Below the pieces are notes generated by a model, which did no database searches, had not been told where the DNA came from, and saw only the letters and a program-made list of their open reading frames with translations. 64,000 bases of DNA from Astragalus membranaceus (lineage: Eukaryota; Streptophyta; Magnoliopsida; Fabales; Fabaceae): positions 110,861,806 to 110,925,805 of the forward strand of contig CM076849.1 in the NCBI GenBank assembly GCA_039519185.1, given 5' to 3'. The number at the start of each line of letters is the position of its first letter. Within the stretch, counting starts at the first letter, position 1. Below, one piece after another: positions 1 to 10,884 of this stretch. Position numbers and translations under genes: made by a program.

Positions 1-618
1 GATGAATTGTTTGGTGCATGTTTATTTTCCAAAATTGATTTGAAAAGTGGATATCATCAAATTAGGATAAGGGAAGGGGATGAGTGGAAAACTACTTTCA
101 AAACTAAATATGGTCTATATGAGTGGTTAGTTATGCCTTTTGGATTAACTAATGCACCCAGCACATTCATGAGATTAATGAACCATGTTTTGAGGGAATT
201 TTTGGGAAAATTTGTTGTTGTATATTTTGACGATATCTTGATATATAGCAAAAATTTAGAAAACCATTGCATTCATCTAAGGGCTGTTTTAAGTGTGCTA
301 AGAAAAGAAAGTTTATATGCAAACTTGGAAAAATGTGTTTTTTGCACGGATCTAGTTATTTTTCTAGGTTTTGTCATAAGCTCTTAAGGAGTACATGTGG
401 ATGAAGCAAAGGTGAAGGCAATCCAAGAATGGCCAACTCCCAAAAGTATGACTGAGGTAAGAAGTTTTCATGGTTTAGCAAGTTTCTATAGGAGGTTTGT
501 CAAGGATTTTAGTACTATTGCTGCAGCTCTTAATGAAATTGTTAAAAAAGAAATTGGTTTTAAATGGGGTGAGAAACAAGAACAAGCTTTTTCTATCCTT
601 AAAGAAAAGCTCACCTAA
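1..618 (+). pseudogene. Chromovirus (Ty3/gypsy) reverse transcriptase fragment
   Basis: The frame is already open at the left edge. It encodes the RT palm: an FSKIDLKSGYHQI block, the MPFGLTNAPSTF block and the catalytic YFDD box near base 228. A TAA stop at 385-387 breaks the frame. The RT connection region (GLASFYRRFVKDFS) follows in the same frame to a second stop at 616-618. The enzyme would copy element RNA into cDNA in the virus-like particle. The missing N-terminal RT, protease and gag lie left of the window. The RT wording and the short overlap of pol with the LTR point to the CRM/Reina side of the chromoviruses; the exact lineage is inferred. Two stops make it a pseudogene. Confidence 0.9.
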
Positions 619-1072
619 GCACCAATTCTAGCATTGCCTAATTTTTCAACTTATGATAAGGAATTATATGCCTTAATAAGGGCATTGCAAACATTATTTG
701 CTGCCCAAAGAATTTGTCATTCATAGTGATTATGAGTCCTTGAAGTATCTAAAAGGACAAGGTAAGTTGAACAAGAGGCATGCTAAATGGGTTGAATTCT
801 TGGAGCAATTTCCTTATGTGATTAAGCATAAGAAGGGTAAAGCCAATGTTGTGGCTGATGCATTGTCAAGAAGGTACACCTTACTCTCTACCCTTGAAAC
901 TAAAATTTTTGTTCTTGAACACATTAAGGAATTGTATGAGCATGATCTTGATTTTTCTGTTAAATATGCTGAACGTGTGCATGCTGCCCATAATGGATTT
1001 TTTAGACACAATGATTATTTGTTTAAAGAAAAAAGGTTGTGTGTGCCAAAAGGATCATTAGAGAACTCTTAG
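619..1072 (+). pseudogene. RNase H remnant of the same chromovirus
   Basis: After the stop at 616-618 a few residues of the RT/RNase H linker remain, then most of the first half of RNase H is missing. A frame change near 690 restores recognisable sequence (LPKEFVIHSDYESLKYLKGQ, then ADALSRRY). The DSD-type aspartate in IHSD and the final ADALSR aspartate are present. The first catalytic aspartate and glutamate fall in the deleted part, so no activity is expected. The frame ends at 1072, where it overlaps the integrase frame in another phase. Confidence 0.85.
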
Positions 1073-2355
1073 TCAAAGAGGCGCATGAAGGGGGTTTAAT
1101 GGGACATTTTGGTGTTCCTAAAACTTTGGAAATTTTGAAAGAAAATTTTTATTGGCCTCACATGAAAGTTGATGTGCAAAAATATTGTGATAGATGCATT
1201 GTTTGCAAGAAGGCCAAATCCAAAGTTATGCCCCATGGTGTATATACTCCATTGCCTGTTCCCGAATATCCTTGGATTGACCTTTCCATGGACTTTGTCT
1301 TAGGGTTACCTAGAACAAAGAACAGGAAAGATTCTATTTTTGTTGTTGTGGACAGGTTTTCAAAGATGACACATTTCATTCCATGCAAAAAGGTGGATGA
1401 TGCTTGCCACAATGCTGATTTGTTTTTCAAAGAAGTGGTGCGCCTACATGGCTTACCAAAAAGCATAGTGTCCGACCGAGACACTAAATTTCTAAGCCAC
1501 TTCTGGAGAAATTTGTGGGGTAAGGTGGGAACTAAGTTACTATTCTCTACAACTTGTCATCCCCAAACTGATGGGCAAACTGAAGTAGTAAACCGAACTC
1601 TCTCTACTCTTTTAAGGGTTGTGCTTTCAAAGAATTTGAAAATGTGGGAAACATGGCTGCCACATGTTGAGTTTGCTTATAATAGGGCTGTCCATAGTAC
1701 CACAAATCACTCCCCATTTGAGATTGTGTATGGTTATAATCCTTTAACTCCTCTTGATCTTTTACCATTACCTAACACATCTCTCTTGAAGCATAAAGAT
1801 GGCAAAGCCAAAGCTGAATTTGTCAAAAGTTTGCATGAGAAAATAAAAATGTAAATTGAAAAGAAAAATGAAGGCTATGCCAAAAGTGCCAATAAAGGGC
1901 ACAAACAAGTCATTTTTGAACCCGGGGATTGGGTTTGGGTTCATATGAGGAAAGAAAGGTTTCCAACACAAAGGAAATCCAAATTAATGCCTAGGGGTGA
2001 TGGTCCTTTTCAAGTAGTCGCAAAAGTCAATGATAATGCTTATAAAGTGGACCTTCCCAGTGAGTATGGTGTTAGTGCCACTTTTAATGTTGCTGACTTG
2101 TCTCCTTTTGATGTAGGTGATAAGGATTTCAATTCGAGGACGGATTCTTCTCAAGAGGGTGGGAATGATGAGGACATGGAACACCAAGATGCCCTTAAAA
2201 GTTTAGGAGGTCCAATGACTAGGTCAAGGGCAAGGAGAGTCCAAGAAAGTTTAGTCCAATTCATAACCAAGGCAATGTCAAATGAGGGCAAATACGTAAT
2301 TGCACCAAAAACCATGCTTGTCATACAAGCTATGGAGGAGGCGCAAGTTACATGA
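1039..2355 (+). pseudogene. Integrase and C-terminal tail of the chromovirus
   Basis: The integrase starts with an HHCC zinc finger (H at EAHEGG, H at GHFGVP, then CDRCIVCKK). The catalytic core has D in SMDFVLG, D in VSDRDTKF and E in DGQTEVVNR, a complete D,D-35-E set. A TAA at 1852-1854 interrupts the frame, most likely from a CAA codon, and the same frame continues to 2355 with the GPFQVV..YKVDLP C-terminal fold. The last stretch (GGPMTRSRARR) runs past the polypurine tract into the presumed LTR, as known for CRM-type chromoviruses. No clear classical chromodomain is visible. Together with the upstream stops this is a dead copy. Confidence 0.88.
2153..2165 (+). promoter_or_regulatory. Polypurine tract of the chromovirus
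   Basis: A purine-rich run (AAGAGGGTGGGAA) lies directly before TGATGAGG, the presumed LTR start. It is the expected primer site for plus-strand cDNA synthesis. Its position inside the open pol frame is unusual but fits CRM-like elements. Confidence 0.6.
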
Positions 2356-2994
2356 CAAAAAGGCATCCAAGTCATTTTATTCTAATTAAATAAAATTGCA
2401 TGTGACCAATTGATATTTGGAAACAATGCACTTAGTTAATTTTTGGTGTGTTTAATCCACTTTAAGTGGTGTAGTGAGTCACATATTCCATATGTGATGA
2501 TGGAGTCAATAATTGTTGCAATCAATGGAAGACATTCATGACAATCAAAGCAAAGGAGTTACAAGACAAAGGAATAAATGCTATAGCACCTCATTATTGG
2601 AGCATTATGGAGTGTAATTCCCATTAAGTTGTGCTTGTGTAACCTTTCCTAGTCTTGAATTGCTTGTAATTGATTTTTATTACACTAGCCTAGGATTCTA
2701 TCTTGCTAATTTCGAAATTCCCTAGCTAGAAGAGTTGTAATAGCTTTTGGTCTTCTTTTTCTTGTAACAAAAAAGCACTCTTCTTACTACAACTAGAGGG
2801 TGTAAGTGTGATTGAATGTTAACAAAGATTTTATCCATATTTTGAGTTCATACTCTCTAGGTTCTGGATTGAACCATTTTATTTGATCTTTATCAAGAAA
2901 TCCTTTTCTTGTGGTGATCCTCACATTCATAGGCTTATCCTAGTCTTGGATTAGACAATGTGGCACCCCTTATATTCATTCCATTTTCTTCACA
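2166..2994 (+). repeat. Probable 3' LTR of the chromovirus
   Basis: The segment starts with TGATGAGGAC immediately after the polypurine tract. The first 190 bases are still coding (end of pol); the rest is AT-rich non-coding DNA. The 5' LTR lies outside the window, so the right end cannot be fixed by comparison. I placed it at a TTCACA ending near 2994; another CA ending is at 2956. No target-site duplication can be tested. Confidence 0.5.
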
Positions 2995-3476
2995 AAAATC
3001 ACCAAGAATACTATCTTTTGTTGAGCATATTTTTCCATTTCCCTAAAGTCACAAAATTCCCTTTATTTCCTTTCCCATAATTCATCTTTTACCAAAAAAA
3101 ATACAAAAAAATACAAGTTACAACCAGGACCCCCAATTGAAAAGCTAAGAATCGGCCAAATTTCAACAAGGTAGCCATCACAAGGTCAAAGGTGGTCAAA
3201 ATCTAAGAATTGATGGCTGAGGGAAGGATGAAAATGGAACAACAAGGAGATGTGTTGGCCATGGAGTTTCGCGAGAATGGGTGACGACGGGAACGTGAGA
3301 AGGCGGGTCAAATAGATGAAACCAACACTGGATATGAACTCAGCGCTTGATTTCGAGTTGGTATATCAATATTGGGACTTAGTTGTGGTCTATGGACGAA
3401 GAACGAAATGGAGGAAGGAGAGGGTTAGGGTTAGGGTTAGGGTGTTGTTGCAGGTCAGAGGAAGAAGAAGGAGTTC
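2995..3476. other. Spacer with a short telomere-like run
   Basis: Non-coding DNA between the chromovirus LTR and the Athila-like insertion. It holds three tandem TTAGGG units at about 3425-3442, too few for a telomere. The short frames here resemble no family I recognise. The segment continues on the far side of the insertion at 34377. Confidence 0.5.
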
Positions 3477-3481
3477 GCGGG

Positions 3482-4552
3482 TGGTGTGTGGAAAACATGT
3501 GCAAGTATACACAGTCCATAACAAGTAATATAGTGTTTAGAATAGGTCGAACCCACAGGGATTGATGAATTCTTTCAAAAGTCGATATTATGTAATTTAG
3601 AGGAAAGTAACCAATTTAACAAGATAGTTGATGATGGTGAGTATCACAAGTAAGTTAGAATAAAGCAAAGTGTAAGTAGTTGTAATGCAATAGAGGAAAG
3701 CTAGTTGGAATGTCTTCCCCAAGTAACTTACTTATAAGTGTTTAATGCAGTTATGATGCAGTTGCACTGAATGCAGTTGAATTAGTTGTGTGCCTTTCAG
3801 TCACTTTCTTCAGAGTTTCATTACAAGTTTCCTATGTCTAGGCTTGCTAAATAAGTTCACTCTTGTCTTTTAAAGTACCCACAGTATCACCCTATGGACT
3901 ATACTATCCTATGTCTAGGACTTAGTATGGTGTTCACAAAGTTTCCTTTATGTAAAACACTCACCCATATTAGTTCTTGAGTTCTTAATTGTAAACCATG
4001 CCTGCTTTTACAAATCTACTTATTCTAAGTGATCAATCTCAAAATAAGTGTTGAAAGTATTATCAAGCCAGAACTAAAGTGCACACATCATATACTTGTA
4101 TTAAACTTACTTAAAAGCTCATTAAATTGTTAGAACATTCCAACTAAGAGAGGTTTAGCTCAACAAGGACATTGCAAGGCAAATATAAACAGAATAGAAC
4201 ATGTTTATATAATTGAAATCACAAGAGAGAAACAACAAGATAGAGTTTACGCAAGTTGTAGCTCTTAGCATGAATTCTCCTAGCAATGTAATTGCATTAG
4301 CTCCTTAGCACTTTAGTAAAACTATGAAATCGAGGTAAGGAGGATTTGTCACTTCCTTCCTTTCCTTCTTACAAAATAGAACTTATCTATGTGGAGTTAA
4401 ATTTTAATCTAACTTATGGTTTGTGATCTATCTTCAAGTGAAGGAGTGAGGTCCTTTTATAGTCTTCAAGAGAGGTGCTTCCTTCCTTCATGTTGAAGTA
4501 ACTTTGGTGGCTGTATTCATGGTTACTTTACAGCAGTTGATTCCCATGTGAA
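3482..4552 (-). repeat. Athila 3' LTR, outer part
   Basis: This matches 32872-33908 plus 23450-23488 of the right LTR nearly base for base. It begins at TGGTGTGTGG right after the GCGGG duplication and is cut at 4552 by the copia-derived insertion. The last five bases (GTGAA) are repeated at 12336-12340. With 12341-12800 it gives an LTR of about 1531 bp. Short open frames in it are not genes. Confidence 0.93.
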
Positions 4553-5997
4553 TGTGGATACCTTGTGTTGCAGGTAATTAATATTGCAGGATGTGTTTTG
4601 ATGATGAAAAAGACTAAAGGTAAAGTTGACGGTCAAAGTCAAATGAAAGTGACTAAACGTCAAAATCAATCCAAGACAAACAAGCTAAGAATTGAAGATT
4701 CAAGTTTAAGGGTAGTCCTTAAATATAAGGGTAGTCCTTAAATATAAGGGTAGTCCTTAGGGTTTGGGTGTGTCTTAGGAAAAAGTGTAAGCTCTTTCAA
4801 AGGTCAGCTCGTATATCAAAGTCTCACACACTCACAAAGTTTTTTAAAGTTGCATGCATACTTACGTAAACATTCTCATCACCTTTTAAAATAACAAAAT
4901 CGATTTCCTCATGCATAAACAAATATCAAAATCGATTTTCAGGCAAATTAGAAAAGGTAGAATCGATTGTCAGGTCATGTACTTTTAGTACATAAATCGA
5001 TTTCTGAGCCAAACAATTTTTAAGGGAAGAATCGATTCCCAATCTTTTGCACATAACTGAGAATCGATTCCCAATCTTTTGCACATAACTGAGAATCGAT
5101 TCCCACTAAGTATAGAATCGATTCCTAGCTTTTCATGGTACTCAAGAATCGATTTCCCATATTTTCCAAACAAAGATAAATCGATTCCTCACCTAAATAA
5201 ATCGATTCCTAGATCAAATACAATTCAACAAAGAATCGATTCCTACACTATTTTCAACGTAAAAATAATTTCCTGTTAGCCTATAAACAGGTAGTGCTTC
5301 ACGATTCATTTTACACAACACACAACACAACCCACTTGCATGAAACAGAAAACTTTTGAGAAAACTCTTCACGCTTTTATTTTTGCTCGTCACGCACCGT
5401 TGGTCTGTCTGAGCTGATCTGTTGCTAAGAGTTAGTTGGGGTTGCATTCTTCAAGTTGTAATATCTGGCTTCATTAGAGGTATTTCTGTCTTTACAATTG
5501 TTGATTATTTAATTGTTGTGTTTTGTTCTAGGGAGTGGGGTATCTCTCTAGGGTAGCTGCATGTACTAGGAAGTGGGGTATCTTTCTAGGGCAGTTGATT
5601 GTAACAGGGGTGGGGTATCTCTTGTTATTGGTATATTAGATTTGAGGGCTCTCCATAGGTGGGGTATCCTAGGAGGAGAGTGCCTGAGTCTGTAAAGGTT
5701 TTCCAAGGCACCTGTAAGCCTTGTTGTTTTGGTTAGTGGAAAATCTCACAAGGGTGTGAGGACTGGACGTAGGTCACTAGGAGGTGACCGAACCAGGATA
5801 AATCTCTGCGTGCTTTACTGCTTTCCTGTTTTACTGTTATACTACTTTACTGCTTTATATTCTAATTCCTTCGCTTCCACTTAACCTGCGCGAAATTGAT
5901 CTAAGTCATTGAAAAGGGGAAAAACGTTTTCGAAAGATCTGAAAAGTTTTAAATCTCAATTCACCCCCCCTCTTGAGACTGAAGCCACTTGGTAACA
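4553..5997 (+). repeat. 5' LTR of the copia derivative
   Basis: 1445 bp, starting TGTGGATACC and ending GGTAACA. It matches the 3' LTR once the 881-bp insertion there is removed. Twelve AATCGATT words lie at 20-35 bp spacing between 4898 and 5240. A triplicated 20-bp unit (AAATATAAGGGTAGTCCTTA) at about 4703-4758 has one copy fewer in the 3' LTR. Four GTGGGGTATC words occur at 5535-5670. Promoter elements are expected here but I cannot point to a sure TATA box. Confidence 0.93.
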
Positions 5998-5999
5998 AG

Positions 6000-6011
6000 T
6001 GGTATCAGAGC
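6000..6011 (+). promoter_or_regulatory. Primer binding site, initiator-Met tRNA
   Basis: TGGTATCAGAGC, the exact complement of the plant initiator methionine tRNA 3' end, lies two bases after the LTR. It primes minus-strand cDNA synthesis. Confidence 0.95.
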
Positions 6012-6049
6012 TAGACTCTTGTATAAAGGGCCTAGCAGCTTCAAGAGAA

Positions 6050-7762
6050 ATGGCTTCAGGTTGGTCTACGCAAGAGGGTGCTTCTCTTACCCGTCCTCCG
6101 GGATTCAACGGGAAAGATTATGGATATTGGAAAGAAAGAATGAGAATCTTTATTGAAGGGGTAGACTTAGATGTTTGGGATGCTGTGGAAAAAGGACCCT
6201 ATGTCCCCACACACATAGTAGATGGTATTCTTACAATTAAAAGTAGAAATGAATGGTCTGATGATGAGAAAAGAAAAGTGCAACATAATTTACGTGCCAA
6301 AAATATTATTACTTCTGCTTTAAGTCCTGATGAATTTTTTCGAGTTTCAAACTGTAAATCTGCCCAAGCAATGTGGGATAATCTCCAAGTTACTCATGAG
6401 GGTACAAATGAAGTGAAAAGGGCAAGAACAAATACTCTTATCAGAGAGTACGAACTATTTAGAATGAGTACAGGTGAAACAATACCAGAAATGCAGAAAA
6501 GGTTCACTCACATAGTGAATCAGTTAAGCTTGTTGGGAAAGTCATTTCCTGCAGAGGATCTAATCAACAAAGTTCTGAGATGTCTGAATAGAGAATGGCA
6601 ACCCAAAGTTACTGCTATAGCTGAATCAAGAAATTTAGCTACTATGACTCTGGCTACTCTGTTCGGTAAACTTCAAGAGCATGAACTAGAACTCACTCGT
6701 CTAGCTGAGTACGAAAATACAGATAAGAAAAAGAAAAGCTTGGCTCTAAAAGTATCTAGTTCTAGTCGGTTTGATGATAGTGACAACTCAGATGATGATT
6801 TTGATGAAAGTGAAGAGAATATGGCTCTTATGGTTCGGAAGTTCAAAAGGTTCATGGAAAGCAACAACTATCCAAGAAAGAACTTCAAATCAAAAAAGTT
6901 CTCCAGCAAAGAAAGTACATCCGGTCCTCCTACTTGTTATGAATGCGGGAAACCCGGGCACATGAAAATGGAATGTCCTAATTTACAGAAAAAGGACTCC
7001 AAATCTGAAAAGAAGGCATTCAGGGATAACAAAGGAAGAAAAGCCTACATTGCATGGGAAGACAACTACATGGATTCATCAGATGAATCAGAGGATGAAG
7101 AAGCTCAAGTTGCATTAATGGCTGATCATGAAAGCGAAAATGAAAACGAGGTAATTTCTAACCCTGACTCTTTACAAAATGCATATGATGATTTATATGA
7201 AGCTTTCACTGAGTTGCATGATGATTCTATGAAATTAGCTAAGGCATTAGATAAAGCAAAGAAAGTTATCAATCACCTTCAAAATGAAGTAATTGCATTA
7301 ACTAAAGAAAGGTTAGAACTTAGAAAGGAAAACTACAGCCTAGGTTACCTTAAAGCAAATTATGTCTGTGACAAATGTACTGAGTTTGAAAAGAAAGTCC
7401 ATGAACTAGAATGGACAGTAGGAAAACTATCCAGCTTACAACAGGCACATCCTACACATCCTAGAAACAACTACACTAAAAGGCATATGCATCATAGATC
7501 AAGACCATGCATCAGTTGTAGTTATTGTGGTAAAAATGGACATACAGTTTCTGTTTGCAGGACAAGAGGAAGACAAAATGTGAAGAAAGTATGGGTTCCC
7601 AAAGGGACCATACTAAGTACTAACCCACAAGGACCCAAAGAATTTGGGTACCGAGAACCCTTGTTTAAATCATTGCAGGTATGCTTCAAGGTATGGGGGA
7701 CAAATTGGTACCTTGAAAGCAGAATCACAAAAGCTCATGACTGGGAAGAAACAGGTCCTTAA
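6050..7762 (+). CDS. Copia-type Gag with two zinc knuckles
   Basis: Gag forms the virus-like particle and binds the element RNA. The ATG at 6050, 39 bases after the primer site, starts MASGWSTQEG; the same frame is open a little further upstream through the primer site. The product is 570 residues. Residues 15-230 match the plant copia Gag fold (PPGFNGKDYGYWKERM, then a long helical region). CCHC knuckles are CYECGKPGHMKMEC near residue 298 and CSYCGKNGHTVSVC near residue 492. A charged coiled-coil-like stretch (about residues 385-450) lies between them. The last 20 residues run into a corrupted protease motif. The frame is intact, so this Gag could still be made. Confidence 0.9.
   Translation: MASGWSTQEGASLTRPPGFNGKDYGYWKERMRIFIEGVDLDVWDAVEKGPYVPTHIVDGILTIKSRNEWSDDEKRKVQHNLRAKNIITSALSPDEFFRVSNCKSAQAMWDNLQVTHEGTNEVKRARTNTLIREYELFRMSTGETIPEMQKRFTHIVNQLSLLGKSFPAEDLINKVLRCLNREWQPKVTAIAESRNLATMTLATLFGKLQEHELELTRLAEYENTDKKKKSLALKVSSSSRFDDSDNSDDDFDESEENMALMVRKFKRFMESNNYPRKNFKSKKFSSKESTSGPPTCYECGKPGHMKMECPNLQKKDSKSEKKAFRDNKGRKAYIAWEDNYMDSSDESEDEEAQVALMADHESENENEVISNPDSLQNAYDDLYEAFTELHDDSMKLAKALDKAKKVINHLQNEVIALTKERLELRKENYSLGYLKANYVCDKCTEFEKKVHELEWTVGKLSSLQQAHPTHPRNNYTKRHMHHRSRPCISCSYCGKNGHTVSVCRTRGRQNVKKVWVPKGTILSTNPQGPKEFGYREPLFKSLQVCFKVWGTNWYLESRITKAHDWEETGP
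7700..7762 (+). pseudogene. Stub of the copia protease active site
   Basis: The Gag frame ends in WYLESR, which lines up with the conserved WYLDSG start of SIRE-type protease. One frame over, the bases at 7731-7749 read LMTGKK, as expected right after that motif. The catalytic DSG is changed to ESR and the phase is shifted. Everything from here to the envelope-position ORF has been lost. This is the scar of the pol deletion. Confidence 0.65.
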
Positions 7763-8425
7763 ACACTCCACCCCAGGTTAAGCAGTCATGTGACTTACAT
7801 CAAAAACAAAACTGAGGAAAGAATCCTCAGGAAAGGTTAGTCCATTTTTTTTATAGAACTATTAATTCAATCTCTAAACATGAAATTGGTCTATACAAGT
7901 GCGAAATTTCATTTCCATATTTTATTTCATGTAAAAATTAAAGGGAACCATCATCCTAGAACCCATGACTCTAATATGTGCATACATGATTAAAAGTTAA
8001 TCGTGTCTTTTTAACGGCCAGTCAAAAGTATATTTAAACCATTGCAAAAGAAACAACCTACTCTATTTTTATAAGTTTCATAGAGCTTTCTTTTTCGGGC
8101 ATTTTTTTATGACATGAATCGATTTCCAAGCCATTTCCAAAGGCCTATCAATTAGCTCAAAATCGACTAAATAGAATCTCTCTCTAAAATATTTCAATCG
8201 ATTATAATCTTTGCAAAATCTCCAACAAATCAATCCCTTCCTAAAACTTAGGAAAACTAGCGCTTTTTTCTTAACCTCTCCAACAAGAAAAGCGCATAAT
8301 CCCCCTATGTTATCTTATCATATCCAAACAAATTGTTTAGGGCGCATAAAATCATCCAAAATCACGCCTTCTCTTAGAGCAAACTCATAGCAAAATTCGC
8401 ATCTCTCAAAAAAAAAAAAATTCAA
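7763..8425 (+). other. Non-coding link between gag and the second ORF
   Basis: AT-rich DNA with no frame of note. It holds three more AATCGATT-like words at 8115-8205 and an A-run just before the next ATG. It is what remains between the protease stub and the 3' ORF. Confidence 0.5.
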
Positions 8426-9601
8426 ATGTCTCCAAAAACCAAGAACCTCTGTGTCAAAAGGAAAAGGGTACATGATGGTGAAAGCTCCTTCCACTCCAGA
8501 TATTTCACCAGTTCTGAACAAGCTGACCTCTACTGCAAAAACTTCTCTCTTAGAGGATTAGGAACCACTTATGCTCTAGACTTACCCTGGTTTCAAAGTC
8601 AAAAGGGATTTGAATTTATTGACTGGTTAGAATTCCATAAACTGCTAGACTTTGCAACTGAAACAGGCCCAGTCGCTCCTGACATGGTTAGAGCCTTCTA
8701 CACCACTCTTAGCTACAACGATACAACTGAAACGCTATCAGCTGAACTAAAAGGAACCAAAATCCACCTCACCCTAGATCAGTTCAGTAATCTCACCAGC
8801 TTACCCTGTAATGGTGAGAAATTGATCCATATGAACCCTCCGGAATCTTGGCCCGAATTCGACCTAGGAGATACTTGCGTATCTATCTGTCATGCTCTGG
8901 CCGAAGTTGGTAAAAAGCCTATTCTAGCAAAATCACTCACAACCCAAAATCGGCTTCTCCACTACACCATAGCCCGAACAATCCTTCCGAAAACCTCAAA
9001 CATTGCTCAGGTAACCTATGATGAAGTAATTTTACTTTGGGGAATCAAACACCGGAAGAACATAAACTGGGCACATCTGATCGTAAGCCACATGATTCGA
9101 CACACAAAGACAGGCGACAAACCTCTTCCATACTGTGTCCTCATTACAAAACTCCTCCAACACTTCAACATTCCATTCTTAGGGGAGAAAATCATAAAAG
9201 GGAAGGCAGCCTATCACATGATAAACACCTCCACCTTAAACCAGATGCAATTCATCCAATCTGGAGATACATGACATCACTCCTCCATAGGCATAGCATC
9301 ATCCCAAGAATATGATCCAAACAGGCCACCTGGTCCAAACACAAACTCCACCATACATGAGGATGGTCAAACAGAACCAAACCAAACTGCTGCTGCTGCA
9401 GCCCCATCCACAGCCCTCAATCACTTCTTACACGCACTCAACATCTTTCAAGAAGAACAGCGGGAAATGCAGGAAGAATTAAAAAAGGAAATCATCCTTT
9501 CTAGAGAGACCCACAGTCGCGAGATTACTGCCTTAAACAATCGACTAACAGAATTTGAGGCTCGAAACAATTCCTTTTCGCATTGGATGCAAGATCTTTA
9601 G
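8426..9601 (+). pseudogene. Envelope-position ORF with plant transposon protein domain
   Basis: In SIRE-type copia elements an extra ORF sits between pol and the 3' LTR and has been called env-like; its function is unproven. Here ATG 8426 opens a frame of 391 codons, broken by one TGA at 9272-9274 after residue 282; the same frame then runs clean to TAG at 9599-9601. Residues 50-230 (WLEFHKLL, VAPDMVRAFYTTLSY, LTLDQFSNLTSLP) resemble the domain annotated as putative plant transposon protein. The tail after the stop is Gln/Ala-rich, then a predicted coiled coil (FQEEQREMQEEL). I see no signal peptide or membrane helix, which speaks against a true envelope protein. Confidence 0.7.
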
Positions 9602-9992
9602 ATAAAATTATGAGTCAGCATTTTATTTATGTTTTGTGCCCTGTTGGCATAACCCTTTTCTTATATGCCTATGACTATTTGCTCTTTTGTTGGTTTCCAA
9701 ATTGTTTTAATGCAATGATTAAATTATTTCTAAATTAAATGACTGCGCTGTTAGATTCGCATCTTTATTACATGTTGCCCTCTTTGATCATGACAAAAAG
9801 GGGGAGAAGAATAGAGTTTAATATTTAGAATAAAGTTTTAATATTCAGCATGCATTTGCATTCACTTGCATACAGTCAATAAAACAGGGGGAGCATCATG
9901 ATAGGGGGAGTATCATATACATTATCTATCATATACATTATCTGTTTGAACTAACCTCCCACCTTGAGATGAGTTAATGTTTTGTCATCATC
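9602..9992 (+). other. 3' untranslated part with repeated polypurine tracts
   Basis: Non-coding. Polypurine-like runs occur at about 9795-9808 (AAAAAGGGGGAGAAG), 9884-9895 and 9903-9910, before the true tract. They may be older or accessory plus-strand primer sites. Confidence 0.55.
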
Positions 9993-10006
9993 AAAAAGGG
10001 GGAGAA
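9993..10006 (+). promoter_or_regulatory. Polypurine tract of the copia derivative
   Basis: AAAAAGGGGGAGAA lies flush against the 3' LTR start TGTGGATACC. It primes plus-strand cDNA. Confidence 0.9.
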
Positions 10007-10228
10007 TGTGGATACCTTGTGTTGCAGGTAAATTAATATTGCAGGATGTGTTTTGATGATGAAAAAGACTAAAGGTAAAGTTGACGGTCAAAGTCAAATG
10101 AAAGTGACTAAACGTCAAAATCAATCCAAGACAAACAAGCCAAGAATTGAAGATTCAAGTTTAAGGGTAGTCCTTAAATATAAGGGTAGTCCTTAGGGTT
10201 TGGGTGTGTCTTAGGAAAAAGTGTAAGC

Positions 10229-10365
10229 TGTAACAGCCCGAAAATAGTAGATTAATTTTCTAGTTAATTAAATGAGGTTTAGGTGGTAGGAGATAATTAA
10301 TTAATTGATTTAATTAATTATTTAGGGTTTTGAGAGTTAAATAAATAGAAAAAAGGGGTGTTACA
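10229..10365 (+). repeat. 5' LTR of the miniature element
   Basis: 137 bp, TGTAACAGCCCG to GGTGTTACA. The first 113 bp are repeated at 10678-10790. It is rich in TTAATTAA words. Confidence 0.9.
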
Positions 10366-10369
10366 TTAG

Positions 10370-10381
10370 TGGTATCAGAGC
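10370..10381 (+). promoter_or_regulatory. Primer binding site of the miniature element
   Basis: TGGTATCAGAGC, complementary to initiator-Met tRNA, four bases after the LTR. Confidence 0.92.
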
Positions 10382-10660
10382 AATGGTTGGTCCGTCCGGC
10401 CAAGTCATCGAGTCGTTGTGTCGGTTAGCGACCAACTGTTGTCTTTTTAGTGCTAACCAATGTTTGCGTTGCAGGTACATCAAAAGTTGCCAATGGTAAG
10501 TGATCTAGTGGGGGAGACATCCCTACTAGTGTTATGTGTTTTGGGTATCCCTATGTGCTGTTGTCTGGTTTGTTTTTGACATTCCCTGCTGTGTGAACTG
10601 TGTGTGATTGTTAGTGGGAGAGTGTTAGTTTCAGCGGGTAAATTTCGAGGGCGAAATTCT

Positions 10661-10677
10661 TTTTAGGGGGGGAGAGT
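10661..10677 (+). promoter_or_regulatory. Polypurine tract of the miniature element
   Basis: AGGGGGGGAGAGT lies directly before the second TGTAACAGCCCG. Confidence 0.85.
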
Positions 10678-10790
10678 TGTAACAGCCCGAAAATAGTAGA
10701 TTAATTTTCTAGTTAATTAAATGAGGTTTAGGTGGTAGGAGATAATTAATTAATTGATTTAATTAATTATTTAGGGTTTTGAGAGTTAAA
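10678..10790 (+). repeat. Truncated 3' LTR of the miniature element
   Basis: Identical by eye to 10229-10341. It stops at GAGAGTTAAA, where the palindrome begins; the final 24 bp seen in the 5' copy are absent. Confidence 0.9.
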
Positions 10791-10884
10791 ATGTAACAGC
10801 CCAGGTCCACCGCAGCGGCCACCCCGGTCCCACTGTTACCTCACGGTCTTCTCTACCCCTCTTGTAGAATTTTTGCCTTCCGTG

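Noticed and set aside
3425..3442. Interstitial telomere
   Set aside because: Only three TTAGGG units, and plant telomeres are normally TTTAGGG.
4898..5240. Evenly spaced repeats resembling a CRISPR array
   Set aside because: The repeated word is only 8-12 bp, it lies in an LTR of a plant retrotransposon and is present in both LTRs.
5079..5279. Small frames in the copia LTR (also 11248-11611)
   Set aside because: Produced by repeated AATCGATT words read as SIES/SIPS; they differ between the LTRs.
8426..9601. A true viral envelope gene
   Set aside because: No signal peptide, membrane helix or glycosylation-rich ectodomain is visible; it fits the plant transposon protein domain better.
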